From Stramenopiles sp. TOSAG23-2 (taxonomy: Eukaryota > Sar), in the NCBI GenBank assembly GCA_900128395.1, contig LT649625.1, forward strand, positions 1 to 17,797: a DNA stretch of 17,797 bases, given 5' to 3'. Numbering within the stretch: position 1 is the stretch's first letter; each line of letters starts with the position of its first letter. Below, one piece after another: positions 8,359 to 16,960 of this stretch. The notes under the pieces were generated by a model. That model searched no databases, had not been told where the DNA came from, and saw only the letters and a program-made list of their open reading frames with translations. Both the position numbers and the translations under genes were made by a program.

Positions 8359-10779
8359 ATGACGTCAACAAGGAAACATAAATATATTTTTTCAATATGG
8401 TATGCATGTAGGCATGGAAGGCAAGAACGCGTAGAAGAATTATATGAAAGAGAAGGTGGTAATAAACAAAATATTATTATTAATGCAGTAGATACAGCGC
8501 ATAATGATTTAACACCGTTGCATTGGGCAGCAAAATTTGGACATGAGGATCTATGTAAGTGGTTATTATTACGAGGTGCAAATCCTAGCGCAGTTGCTAC
8601 AGATGGAAATACACCATTACATTTAGCAGCTGGAAATTCTACTATACGCATTGTTCGCTTATTATTAGAATATGCATCGGAACCAAGAATGAAAAATGCA
8701 AAAGGTGATTTACCAGCTGACGTTGCGAAAACATATCGAAGGTGGGATAGTGAAGATTTATTACGTCGTTGGGAGCCATGCGGTGGATTTCCAGATTTAA
8801 GAAATTCTGGATTTGAATTTCAACGTATGACAGATCATGAATTACGTTTTACATTACCATTGCCAGAACCACCTCCAAAACCACCAAGAACTTTAGAATG
8901 GATGACACCAACTGAAGCTACTACAGAGGAAGAAAGAAGAAAAGTACGTAAAGAAATTTCAAGACAAAAAGAAGCATTAATGCTGAAAAAACGAGCGTTA
9001 GGGGAAGGTGTTGTAACCGCTAGTGTAGGTATAAGTCTATTGCGTATTGCTCGTTTATTAAGAAAGTTAGGAGATGAAGGAAATGATGAAGCATTAGACA
9101 TATTACATCGTGCAATGGCCATTTTTGAACGATTACATCGTAAAGCACAAGTAACTTTATATAATAAAAAAAAGAAAAAAAAAGAAGATGATACTACTAA
9201 TAATACTTATATCAGTGATGACGAGGAGGAAGAAAAAAATAAAAATAGTGATAATAATAATGGAAATGAAGGGAAATCGAGTAATGCGGATGACGATGAT
9301 GCTATTGCTTATGATAATAATGGTGGTAAAAAACAAGATAATGAAGATGATAATTTAATTCCTATTGTAAATAATAATAAGACTGATAAAGGTGGTAGTG
9401 ATGATGATGATGAAGAGGAAAACGAAGCTGCCATGAAAATGAGTTTCAATAATCGTAAAACAATTGCCGACCAACGTGCAGATGAATATGCATCAGTATT
9501 ACAAGAATTATCTTCTTTATGTGTAAAAAACGATATGCTAGATGAAGCAGAAAAAACTGCACGTACTGCTTCAACTGTTATAAGTACAAGTGTTGGTGAA
9601 AATAATATGGAATTAGCTGGTGCATTAACAAATTTAGGATTAATATTACGTGAAAAAGGCAAAAGATATGAAAATAAAAATAAACATGACACGTTTCATA
9701 AAGAGAAACATGACAAGCATGTAGCAGATGTAAAACAAGAAGTAATGTCTATTTTTATCCGTGCACTTACAATCGTTGAAAATCGCGTTGGTCCAAATCA
9801 TATAGACGTAGCAGAATTATTAGAACATATAGCTAATGGTTATGTGATGGATCATGAACATATGAAAGCTGCTGCATTATTGGAACGAAAATTAGAAATT
9901 GTTAGTATCGGTACACCACAAACAGAGGAACATGCAAAAGCATATGATGAATTAGCACAAGTATATTTTTCATTAAAACGATACGAATTGTCTGAATCTT
10001 TATTTCAAAATGCTTTAAATATACGTGAAACATTACATAATAAAAAAATGATACCGGATCGCGATGACAATGATAATAAAAGCCCAGAAGTAATAAATAA
10101 TACCAATAATAATACCAATAATGTAAATACAACGATACCAATTGTGGAAGAGGAACAAGATAATAATATGATGTCAAATAATAATAATAATAATACATCA
10201 TCATCAAATAGAGTAAGGGCTAGTGAAAAATTTAGGAAGGGAAAGAAAAAAAAGAAAAATCATGACGATTCCGATTCCGAAGATGAATCGTTAACAAAAA
10301 TTATGCGTGCTGATATTGGAACATCTGTTGGTCAAAAACTTGTTGAAACAGAGGAAGATAAGAAGCGTATCCCATTTTCAAAAGGTTATCGTAGACCAAA
10401 AAAAGAAGATTTAGTATATGAACCTGTACGAGAGATACATCCATCTATACAGCGAACGTACAATAATATTGCAATAGTTGGAGGTCATAAAATTAAAAAT
10501 GATCGACGAGAACGTAGAAAATATAGACAAGAAATAAAAAAATATAAATCAAAAGTAAATCAAGCACGGCGTATTGATGATATTCGATATTTAAAAGAAA
10601 GACCCGCGCGTGAAAAAGAAGGCATTTATAGTGCAAGTGTTGGTAGAAAAGATTCTGCAATATCAAAAACGTTAGACTTTCATGATAATAAAGATGCTAA
10701 AGATGATGGAATAAGAAATTTTGAAAAACCAACAGCATATCATACAGCATATGATGAAGTGCAACGTTTAAAAAAATGA
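8359..10779 (+). CDS. Ankyrin-repeat and TPR-repeat scaffold protein
   Basis: An 806-residue soluble scaffold protein, orthology unknown. Residues about 14-125 are ankyrin repeats, including DLTPLHWAAKFGHEDLCKWL and GNTPLHLAAGNSTIRIVRLL. A Pro-rich bridge follows (LPLPEPPPKPPRTLEW, 166-181). TPR-like helical pairs appear at about 218-262 (DEALDILHRAMAIFERL), 370-435 (ADEYASVLQELSSLC to LAGALTNLGLILREKGK) and 458-560 (EVMSIFIRALTIVENRVG, HAKAYDELAQVYFSLKRYELSESLFQNALNIRE). The last set resembles kinesin-light-chain-type TPRs. Two low-complexity inserts, an Asp/Asn/Lys-rich one (266-358) and an Asn/Ser-rich one (565-645), split the repeats. The C-terminus (670-806) is basic. The four-residue motif [TA]SVG occurs four times (221, 410, 655, 759). 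No catalytic domain is seen. It converges on the IQUB-like ciliary gene; a ciliary role is possible but not shown. Confidence 0.85.
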   Translation: MTSTRKHKYIFSIWYACRHGRQERVEELYEREGGNKQNIIINAVDTAHNDLTPLHWAAKFGHEDLCKWLLLRGANPSAVATDGNTPLHLAAGNSTIRIVRLLLEYASEPRMKNAKGDLPADVAKTYRRWDSEDLLRRWEPCGGFPDLRNSGFEFQRMTDHELRFTLPLPEPPPKPPRTLEWMTPTEATTEEERRKVRKEISRQKEALMLKKRALGEGVVTASVGISLLRIARLLRKLGDEGNDEALDILHRAMAIFERLHRKAQVTLYNKKKKKKEDDTTNNTYISDDEEEEKNKNSDNNNGNEGKSSNADDDDAIAYDNNGGKKQDNEDDNLIPIVNNNKTDKGGSDDDDEEENEAAMKMSFNNRKTIADQRADEYASVLQELSSLCVKNDMLDEAEKTARTASTVISTSVGENNMELAGALTNLGLILREKGKRYENKNKHDTFHKEKHDKHVADVKQEVMSIFIRALTIVENRVGPNHIDVAELLEHIANGYVMDHEHMKAAALLERKLEIVSIGTPQTEEHAKAYDELAQVYFSLKRYELSESLFQNALNIRETLHNKKMIPDRDDNDNKSPEVINNTNNNTNNVNTTIPIVEEEQDNNMMSNNNNNNTSSSNRVRASEKFRKGKKKKKNHDDSDSEDESLTKIMRADIGTSVGQKLVETEEDKKRIPFSKGYRRPKKEDLVYEPVREIHPSIQRTYNNIAIVGGHKIKNDRRERRKYRQEIKKYKSKVNQARRIDDIRYLKERPAREKEGIYSASVGRKDSAISKTLDFHDNKDAKDDGIRNFEKPTAYHTAYDEVQRLKK

Positions 10780-11165
10780 TTATTATATTAGCTAATATGT
10801 GTGAATAATGTGGTGTGTGTATAGTCGTACGTCGTACTTTTTAGTGCGTACGTCCTCTAAAAATTTAACGAAAAATATATATACGCGGGGCGTATCTCTT
10901 AATAAAAATCATTTTTAGGAAATAATACAATATGATATACTTTTAAAACTTTCTTTTAATTTTTTACAAAAAACACTCTCCAATTTCGCAATTTTTTTGT
11001 ATTTTTTTTTTTCAATTTTTGTATGTTTTTACTTTTCACTTTTAAAATATACGAAGACGTATTTAATATATTTTGCTTTGGTTTTATTTTTCAGATTTAA
11101 TTACAATATATACTATATATGTATACATGATGATGTACGAATGTGTGTGTCTTTTTTTTTTGCAT
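10780..11165. other. Convergent intergenic region, 386 nt
   Basis: Spacer between the ankyrin/TPR and IQUB-like 3' ends. It holds the repeated CGTAC elements TCGTACGTCGTAC (10825-10837) and GCGTACG (10846-10852), and a tight hairpin ATACGC-GGG-GCGTAT (10881-10895). These are GC-bearing structures in otherwise AT-rich DNA. T-runs follow. No gene is visible. Confidence 0.5.
10825..10895. repeat. CGTAC palindromes and GC hairpin in 3' region
   Basis: Inverted CGTAC/GTACG elements at 10825-10852, plus a perfect 6-bp stem with a GGG loop at 10881-10895, starting 46 nt after the ankyrin/TPR stop codon. They are candidates for 3' end processing or boundary function. Confidence 0.55.
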
Positions 11166-12686
11166 TTAATGCCCTGGACCACTAGTAATAGGTCGAACAT
11201 CTGGTCTTAACATTAAATCACGTGGTACTTTTTGGAATCTAGCAGCTTCTGGATTAAATTCAGGTGTTTCAATAAAACGTAAAAACATATTACTTAAACG
11301 TCTTCTTAAACCTTCTAAACTTTTTTCTGCCCTTCCACGATTTAATAAATCAGCTTCACGATCAATCAATTCAACAATATTACGTGTCAAATTACAATCA
11401 AATTCTTTTACAGTCCATTTCACATGTAACAATACATCTAACCTTTCATCAATAGATAATAATGGTAAATTTAAACCTTGATATAATTCCATTAACTCCT
11501 TTGCACGTGTTGTAAATGGTGTATGTACTTCAGCAACATCACCATCACTCATTTGCCATTGCTTTGGTGCAGACATTAAATCTAACATTTTTTTCACACG
11601 TTTCACACGATTGCCTTTGTTTGCTCCTAATTTTAAACGATCAATCGTTTGTAGTAATTTTGTTTCTTTATGCAATAATTTTGCCAATTCTTTTAAACGT
11701 GTTTTCTCATCCTTGGTTGATTCATTAATACGTCTTGTTTCATGTTGCCTCCACGTTTCCAACTCATTATATAACACTTCAAAATCTTCCACAGAGCTTG
11801 GATTCATTCGACGTTCTACTTCTCGCTCATGTTTCTTCTGTGCTGCAATTCGTTGCTTTTCTTCTTCCTCCTCAATTGCTTTTCTACGATCTTCTTGTCG
11901 TTTTCTTAAACTATGAGCCCTACAACGCGCAACATAACCTCTCCAGTAACATTGTATAACAATCGTTTTACGTACTTTTAAATCATGTAATTGTGCACTA
12001 GTGAAATATTCTTTTGGCATCACTTCCTTATCGTTTTTATCATCCAAATATATATCATTTCGTTTCATTTGCGTCCCATTTTCACGTTTTGTTTGTGCGG
12101 AGCGCGTCACTTCAATTGCTGTTTGGCATTCACGGGTGAACTTTTCTGGACCAGTCTGCTGGACAACTTCACGCAACGTTTGCGTCGAACCATGATGATA
12201 TACTAAGCCTGTTTTCCTACTTCTGTATCCGCCTAAATATAATTTACGATTATTTTCTTGAACAATTTTAACCATAAATTTAATAGGAGAACCTTGGCTC
12301 CTTGGATCTTCTGGATCATCAAAATTAACGGTAACTTCTATTTCATCATCTTCATCGTATTTTCCTTCGAATTCACCACCGTCCTGTGCTTTCCCATCCT
12401 CATTATTATTACTATTATCTTCAGGCAATATAACTATTATTTCCACACCTTCTTGCCCTGCTGTTAAACCAACGTCTTTTAATGTTTGCCCGTCGTTTAC
12501 TTGTGTATTGTTATACGCCATTGTCATGACACTTGGATCAAGTGACAAATCACTACCTACTTTATTTTTTACATTCTCCATGGTTTCATTTAATGATACT
12601 ACCATACCATGTCTAAAACCATCTGGTTGAATAACAAATGTTATTTCAACACTTTCTTCACTTTTTGTTTCTGATTTTTCTGCCAT
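11166..12686 (-). CDS. IQUB: IQUB-like ciliary protein (ubiquitin-like domain plus IQ motif)
   Basis: A 506-residue protein. IQUB is an axonemal protein linked to the radial spoke/calmodulin system, so the organism probably builds cilia. Residues about 12-88 are a ubiquitin-like domain (VEITFVIQPDGFRHGMVVSL, then GQTLKDVGLTAGQEGVEIIV). GGYRSRKTGLVYHHGSTQT (152-170) is typical of IQUB, as is the conserved run CQTAIEVTRSAQTKRENGTQM (187-207). The IQ motif is IVIQCYWRGYVARCRAHSLRK (242-262). A long charged helix follows (263-360), then a C-terminal helical region with FNPEAARFQKVP (477-488). From memory, vertebrate IQUB is ~790 residues. This protein lacks the long disordered N-terminus, and it stops where the vertebrate protein continues for ~200 residues. 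The ATG at 12686 is preferred: the frame stays open 43 codons upstream, but that part is a Cys/Leu/Ser translation of a GA/CA microsatellite. Confidence 0.9.
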   Translation of the reverse strand: MAEKSETKSEESVEITFVIQPDGFRHGMVVSLNETMENVKNKVGSDLSLDPSVMTMAYNNTQVNDGQTLKDVGLTAGQEGVEIIVILPEDNSNNNEDGKAQDGGEFEGKYDEDDEIEVTVNFDDPEDPRSQGSPIKFMVKIVQENNRKLYLGGYRSRKTGLVYHHGSTQTLREVVQQTGPEKFTRECQTAIEVTRSAQTKRENGTQMKRNDIYLDDKNDKEVMPKEYFTSAQLHDLKVRKTIVIQCYWRGYVARCRAHSLRKRQEDRRKAIEEEEEKQRIAAQKKHEREVERRMNPSSVEDFEVLYNELETWRQHETRRINESTKDEKTRLKELAKLLHKETKLLQTIDRLKLGANKGNRVKRVKKMLDLMSAPKQWQMSDGDVAEVHTPFTTRAKELMELYQGLNLPLLSIDERLDVLLHVKWTVKEFDCNLTRNIVELIDREADLLNRGRAEKSLEGLRRRLSNMFLRFIETPEFNPEAARFQKVPRDLMLRPDVRPITSGPGH

Positions 12687-13646
12687 GTTATTATATGTAT
12701 TTATATAATTTATTTCCCCCAAACACAAACAAACAATCACACAATCACACACAGAGAGAGAGAGAGACAGACACACCAATTTATTCACACAAAATAGAAA
12801 TATACAGGTATACAAAATATAAACTGACGAATACCTTCTATATAATAAATATATATCTATATCACTCTCGTATAAATAATATATCTATATAATTCTATAT
12901 TTCCACCTGAATATATATATTCCTCTCCTTGTTTATATTTATTGTTTTTCCATCAATAACCACATAAATGCGTTACGCCGGATTCCCAACGTCATTTTGC
13001 TTTGTGCCATAATGTATCTTCCAATATAAATACACACAAATTGGTATACTAAATATATACTTAGAAAAGGAATAAAAAGCTGCAGACACGACGGCACAGC
13101 ACACGACATAGCACACGACATTGACAGCAACTAAATAAAATTTAAAATACTTAGGAAACCTTATACGAGCAAATCCACTATACTTTACGACTCTTACTCC
13201 TCAAAGCGTATTCAATGGCATAGCACCATAATACCTCAATAGCATCATACTACATATTAAGGATGTATAGGGAGAAGTGTTAAAGTTTTTCTTTTCTGAT
13301 GAAACATGTAACTGAGCTAAATTATTACAATTTAGAATACTGTAATCTCTTATAGTAATCTTATAGTAATACGTGTTATTTTGTTAAATTATTATAGCGG
13401 TATAGTATTCCATGGTAATACAGGTGTTGAAGAGTGCAAAAGAAAACAGACTAAGACGACATCATCATGAGAAGAAAGACAACAGACTTTCTTCACGCTC
13501 TTCGAATTCACTTGAATACAAACATAATTATAATATACGTTATACACAGAGGTGTATGATTCACACAAGAAAGAAAGAAAGAGATAATGACATAAAAACA
13601 TAACAATTTAGAATAATAAACATTACAAGTACAAGAAAACAAAACA
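12687..13646. other. Divergent intergenic region (IQUB-like / TspO-like), 960 nt
   Basis: The longest divergent spacer. It holds a CA-rich stretch and a (GA)n microsatellite in the IQUB leader (12720-12776), TATATA-rich sequence (12840-12920), three close copies of CACGAC or CACACGACAT (about 13085-13121), and a direct repeat CTTATAGTAAT (about 13348-13369). A small inverted repeat CTAAATT...AATTTAG lies near 13317-13335. The A-rich leader of the TspO-like gene precedes 13647. No coding frame in it has convincing composition, and no structured RNA was recognised. Confidence 0.45.
12752..12767. repeat. (GA)n microsatellite in IQUB 5' region
   Basis: Alternating AG dinucleotides next to a CA-rich tract, 66 nt upstream of the IQUB-like ATG. 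On the minus strand it reads as a pyrimidine (CT) tract in the presumed leader. Confidence 0.8.
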
Positions 13647-13786
13647 ATGAATAATGTACCACCGAAAAAAATGGAACAAAAAGAAGAGATTGCCGTCAAT
13701 GAAACGATAGTAATATTACAACAATCAAACAATGTACAATTCTATGACGTCACTACTCCTGCTCCAAATACATCTAATACTACTAC

Positions 13787-13817
<31 letters not shown>

Positions 13818-14702
13818 TTACCAAAAACAAATTATGGTATAAATGTTATGCAATTGAAAATTGGAAATGCAATAGCTTTAATAATTACTTTAATATTCAA
13901 TTATATTAGTAGTGCTGGCCTTATATCACCATATGGAATTGGGACAATATCACGTAAATATCCAACTAAAATAACTCCTTCATCAGGTGCTTTTGGTATA
14001 TGGGGTTATATATATACTTTGGAATGTTGTTTTATTATTTATCAATTTTTTTGGCCAACAGAAGATGAAGCACTGCTACTTCATGGAGTTGGATTTTGGT
14101 ACATAAGTACATGTATATTCAATTCATTATGGATTATCGTTTTTGTTCAAGGCGATACAGTTGCAATGTTTTTCGCAGTATTAATTATTGCTTGTATACT
14201 CGCATCGATTTGTAAGATTTATATTAATACTTCTTGTTGGAAAAAAGAACGTAGCAATATTCTTGAAAATATTGTATTAGATGTTCATTTTTCAATGTAT
14301 GCGGGATGGGTTACTGTTGCAACTATAGTTAATACTAGTATAGCAATATCAACTATTTGGAATGCAGAATCTGAAGCTGCAAATACGTGTGGTGTTATTA
14401 TGCTTCTAATTGCATTAGGATTAAATATAATAATTGTTTTGAGACATAAAGATTGTGTTTGGGGTTATGTATTAACATGGGCATCTTATTGGATATCAGT
14501 GAAAAGCAAAGGTGTAAATGAACCTATTTATACAACTGCAATAGTTGTTTCCATTACAATTGCCATCATTTCAACAGCAGTAGTAATTTATAGAATAGTG
14601 AAATTATTTAGAGGTAGAAAGGCAACTGAAGATGAAATAATTGTACAAGAAAAAACTACAAGAAGCCTTTTCGAAACATTACCCCCTGGGGGGGGGGGAT
14701 GA
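13647..14702 (+). CDS. TspO/MBR-like multi-pass membrane protein
   Basis: A 351-residue membrane protein. Residues 1-66 are hydrophilic, with an Asn10 run (48-57). About seven hydrophobic segments follow: roughly 73-95, 115-136, 148-168, 171-190, 216-236, 247-265 and 295-318. The pattern ITPSSGAFGIWGYIYTLE (109-126), a second helix with FNSLWIIVF (158-166), and YAGWVTVATIVNTSIA (218-233) follow the TspO/MBR (tryptophan-rich sensory protein) layout: Pro then FGIWxxIY, N..W, then aW...A...N. TspO binds tetrapyrroles and cholesterol-like ligands in outer mitochondrial or bacterial membranes. Ordinary TspO is ~160-170 residues with five helices, so this is a longer relative. The coding end is doubtful. 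The protein stops in a G11 run (LPPGGGG), and one G fewer would extend it with the acidic tail DDDDLDEVKK to a stop at 14730. The start is the first ATG. Family assignment is moderate. Confidence 0.72.
13788..13817 (+). repeat. (AAT)10 microsatellite (Asn10)
   Basis: Ten identical AAT codons in the hydrophilic N-terminal region of the TspO-like protein. Confidence 0.93.
14688..14698 (+). repeat. G11 homopolymer at the 3' end of the TspO-like gene
   Basis: Eleven consecutive G in AT-rich DNA, immediately before the TGA at 14700-14702. Ten G instead would open the frame through GATGATGATGATCTCGACGA to a TGA at 14728-14730. Confidence 0.9.
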
Positions 14703-14730
14703 TGATGATCTCGACGAGGTGAAGAAATGA

Positions 14731-14883
14731 GGGAGGGATTACGTACATGTATTTAATGTATGCATACATATATAATATCATAGAAGAGAGAGTATTTAAT
14801 AAAATGTAAATTTACCAAAAAAAGAAAAAAAAATACGTAATATTTACGCTCGTAAAATTTCAATTTCTCTTCTTTCTCCCCTT
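14731..14883. other. Convergent spacer with TACGTA and TTTACG-CT-CGTAAA inverted repeats
   Basis: Short convergent 3' spacer. It has TACGTA at 14740-14745, another TACGTA at 14834-14839, and a 6-bp inverted repeat TTTACG-CT-CGTAAA at 14843-14856, 28 nt beyond the flavoprotein stop. No gene. Confidence 0.5.
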
Positions 14884-16730
14884 TCATATTCCCATGATTC
14901 TACGCAATCTTAAAAAATCATTATATGCATCTTTATTTTCTGGAAATGGATAATTTGCTCCCATTGCCATTGCAATACATATCCCACTACATAGACTTAA
15001 ATCATGTCCATTTGCAGGTGTCGCATAACTTCCACAATAATAAATATCGTCTTTTCCTTGTATAAAACGCATTAACATACTCAACATCAAACCGGAAAAG
15101 GACATATGTGGATGATTCCATTTATTTTCAACAGTACCAGCAACATTTTTAATTTTAGTTAAAGATTCAGCTTCTGATAAACCGTATGTAACCAATCGTG
15201 GTGATGATGAAGTTATTGCATTTTCATTTTTGTTGTTGTTTTTATTACCTTCCAGATGTTTCGTACTACCACTACCAACATTTGTAGTATTATTTATTGC
15301 TGGCCACCATGATGATATTATAAATGTGTTTATATATTTAAAATTATTTTGATCATCGTTTCCTTTATTTTTACATACTTCAATATAATTTGCAAATTTC
15401 TTCAAAAGATCTTTACGATGTACAGCTGGAAATATACTAGGATCACTATGTATATATCCAATTTCAAATGAACGATCCGTTTCGCTAGTATAACGAAATC
15501 CATTTAAAATCGTTTTTTGTAACATGTAATCTTGATTTTTCACTGCATTTGCTGCGTTTTTACTATTACTAGCAAAAACAATAGTATCAAATTCTTCATG
15601 TACTTTTCCATTTGTTGTCATAATTACATATTTTTTTTGTTATTGGATTACGATAAATTTCAACAACTTTATGATTATTATAACGTTTAAATCCCCAAAC
15701 TTCATTCCTTATGGTCATATTTTTTTTATTATTATTTTTTTTATTATTATTATTATTATGATGATGACGACGTGATACTTTGGAACTATCCGTCATTTTA
15801 TCAAATACATCTTGAGAATGTATCGTCCATGATTCCATATGTGGTTTATCCAATAAAGGTATAAGATCATCAATTACTTGTACAATCATCGCAGGGACAG
15901 CATTTAACTCTATGGTTAAAAAAGATGAAGAGTACAAAGGAACGATTATTTGATCCCAAAATTCGTTTGATATGAAAAAAATCCTTGTCAAAAAGCGTAA
16001 AGTAATCAGATTCATTGGATTAAAATATGACATATGATACATACTAGGTTCATCCGTACCATGAAAGAACTTATTTATTTTTCGAACAAAAGAAACTAAT
16101 CGTTGCCATTTCTTAATATCTTTTTCCCAATGTTTTCGTCCTCGCAAACAAGCAGAATTTTCACCATTGTCATTTGCAAAATAAATAGAACCATTACTAT
16201 TCCGTAACATAAATGGAAGTTGAACAGATTCAATATTACATTGAAGTTTTTTTAAAAGTGCTTTATAATTTCGAAAATAAGACGGTGGCCATGCAAGGAC
16301 TGATAAGCCGGTAATAATATTATCAGGCCATTTAAAAGATTTTGCATTTCCACCATAGTCATCTGTGGAGCGTAGCGCATATCAATGGGTGATGCGTGTT
16401 AGAGAGAAAGAGAATATTTTTTGATAGATTTAGTAGGGGAATAGAATTTGTTATTTACATACCCCTTGTTTCAAATAATATAGGTTCAAATTGATCTGGG
16501 CACATTGATAATGTAAAACAACAACTATGACCTGCTATTCCACCACCAATTACAGCAACTTTTTGTTTTTTCCGATTTTGTTGTTTATTACTATGTAGTC
16601 CCGTCATAATATTCATACAACTATGAAACAATTGGGATATAATTTGTTTCAATGTATTGTAAATTATTAAAATCAAAATAATACATATCCTAACAGGAAT
16701 GGAATAAGTATCATGTGATATCTTTTTCAT
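14884..16730 (-). CDS. Membrane-anchored FAD-dependent amine-oxidase-type flavoprotein (two exons, apparent frameshift)
   Basis: A predicted NAD(P)/FAD-dependent oxidoreductase of the amine oxidase/NAD_binding_8 type. Exon 1 is 16730-16463: an N-terminal hydrophobic anchor (RICIILILIIYNTL, 14-27), then the dinucleotide-binding strand VAVIGGGIAGHSCCFTLS (58-75). Intron 16462-16363 has GTATGT...CACAG borders, and the split codon joins FETR to DDYGGNAKSFKWP. Exon 2 runs 16362-14884. In the A8 run complementary to 15631-15638 the frame shifts. Reading seven A instead of eight joins NPITKK to YVIMTTNGKVHEEFDTIVFA, and the total (581 codons plus stop) is then a whole number of codons. The C-terminus has WNHPHMSFSG, YYCGSYATPANGHDLSLCSG and GANYPFPE, the FAD-closing motif of this family. 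His and Asn runs (HHHNNNNNKKNNNKK) lie about 20-35 residues before the shift. Substrate is unknown. As written, the downstream 245 codons could only be read from an internal ATG at 15621. Confidence 0.85.
15631..15638 (-). other. A8 homopolymer with apparent +1 frameshift in the flavoprotein gene
   Basis: Eight A on the coding strand (ACAAAAAAAATATG). Upstream coding runs in one frame to a TGA shortly after. The remainder of the conserved domain lies one frame over. One A too many explains the break exactly, whether a sequencing indel, a true mutation or slippage. Confidence 0.8.
16363..16462 (-). other. Spliceosomal intron (100 nt) in the flavoprotein gene
   Basis: The donor is G|GTATGT at 16462, the acceptor CTCCACAG ends at 16363, and the phase is 1. 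The intron has an in-frame stop soon after the donor (TAA), a TACTAAA and a CTAAC as possible branch sites, and a pyrimidine-rich middle (TTCTCTTTCTCTC). Removing it restores a family-typical sequence across the junction. It is the only intron I can support in the window. Confidence 0.88.
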
Positions 16731-16904
16731 CTTCTTTTTTATTTTAAATAAAGAAATTAACTACGTCAAATTATTATTCATGTTATTAAAACGTAATGAC
16801 ACTTATACACACGTTATACACACGGACCTTGAAATAGGCTACATCTTTCCCATTCTAATTCTATATCGTATTATAGAGTATAATATCTTTTTTTGATTTT
16901 TTTG

Positions 16905-16949
16905 TGGTGTGGGTTTTTTTTTTTTTTTTTTTTTTTTTCCACCACACCA
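16905..16949. repeat. T25 homopolymer flanked by inverted TGGTGTGG arms
   Basis: TGGTGTGG (16905-16912) and CCACACCA (16942-16949) are perfect 8-bp complements enclosing T25 (16914-16938). Confidence 0.8.
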
Positions 16950-16960
16950 TCCACACCTAC

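Noticed and set aside
12687-12815. N-terminal extension of the IQUB-like protein to an upstream ATG
   Set aside because: The 43 extra residues are Cys/Leu/Ser-rich translations of CA/GA microsatellites. The internal MAEKSETK start fits the domain boundary better.
13392-13732. Overlapping short frames upstream of and within the start of the TspO-like gene
   Set aside because: Both strands are open by chance in low-complexity AT-rich leader sequence, and the frames conflict with the supported gene.
15621-15621. Internal ATG as the true start of a separate 245-residue gene
   Set aside because: The upstream frame carries the matching N-terminal half of the same flavoprotein family, so one frameshifted gene explains both parts better.
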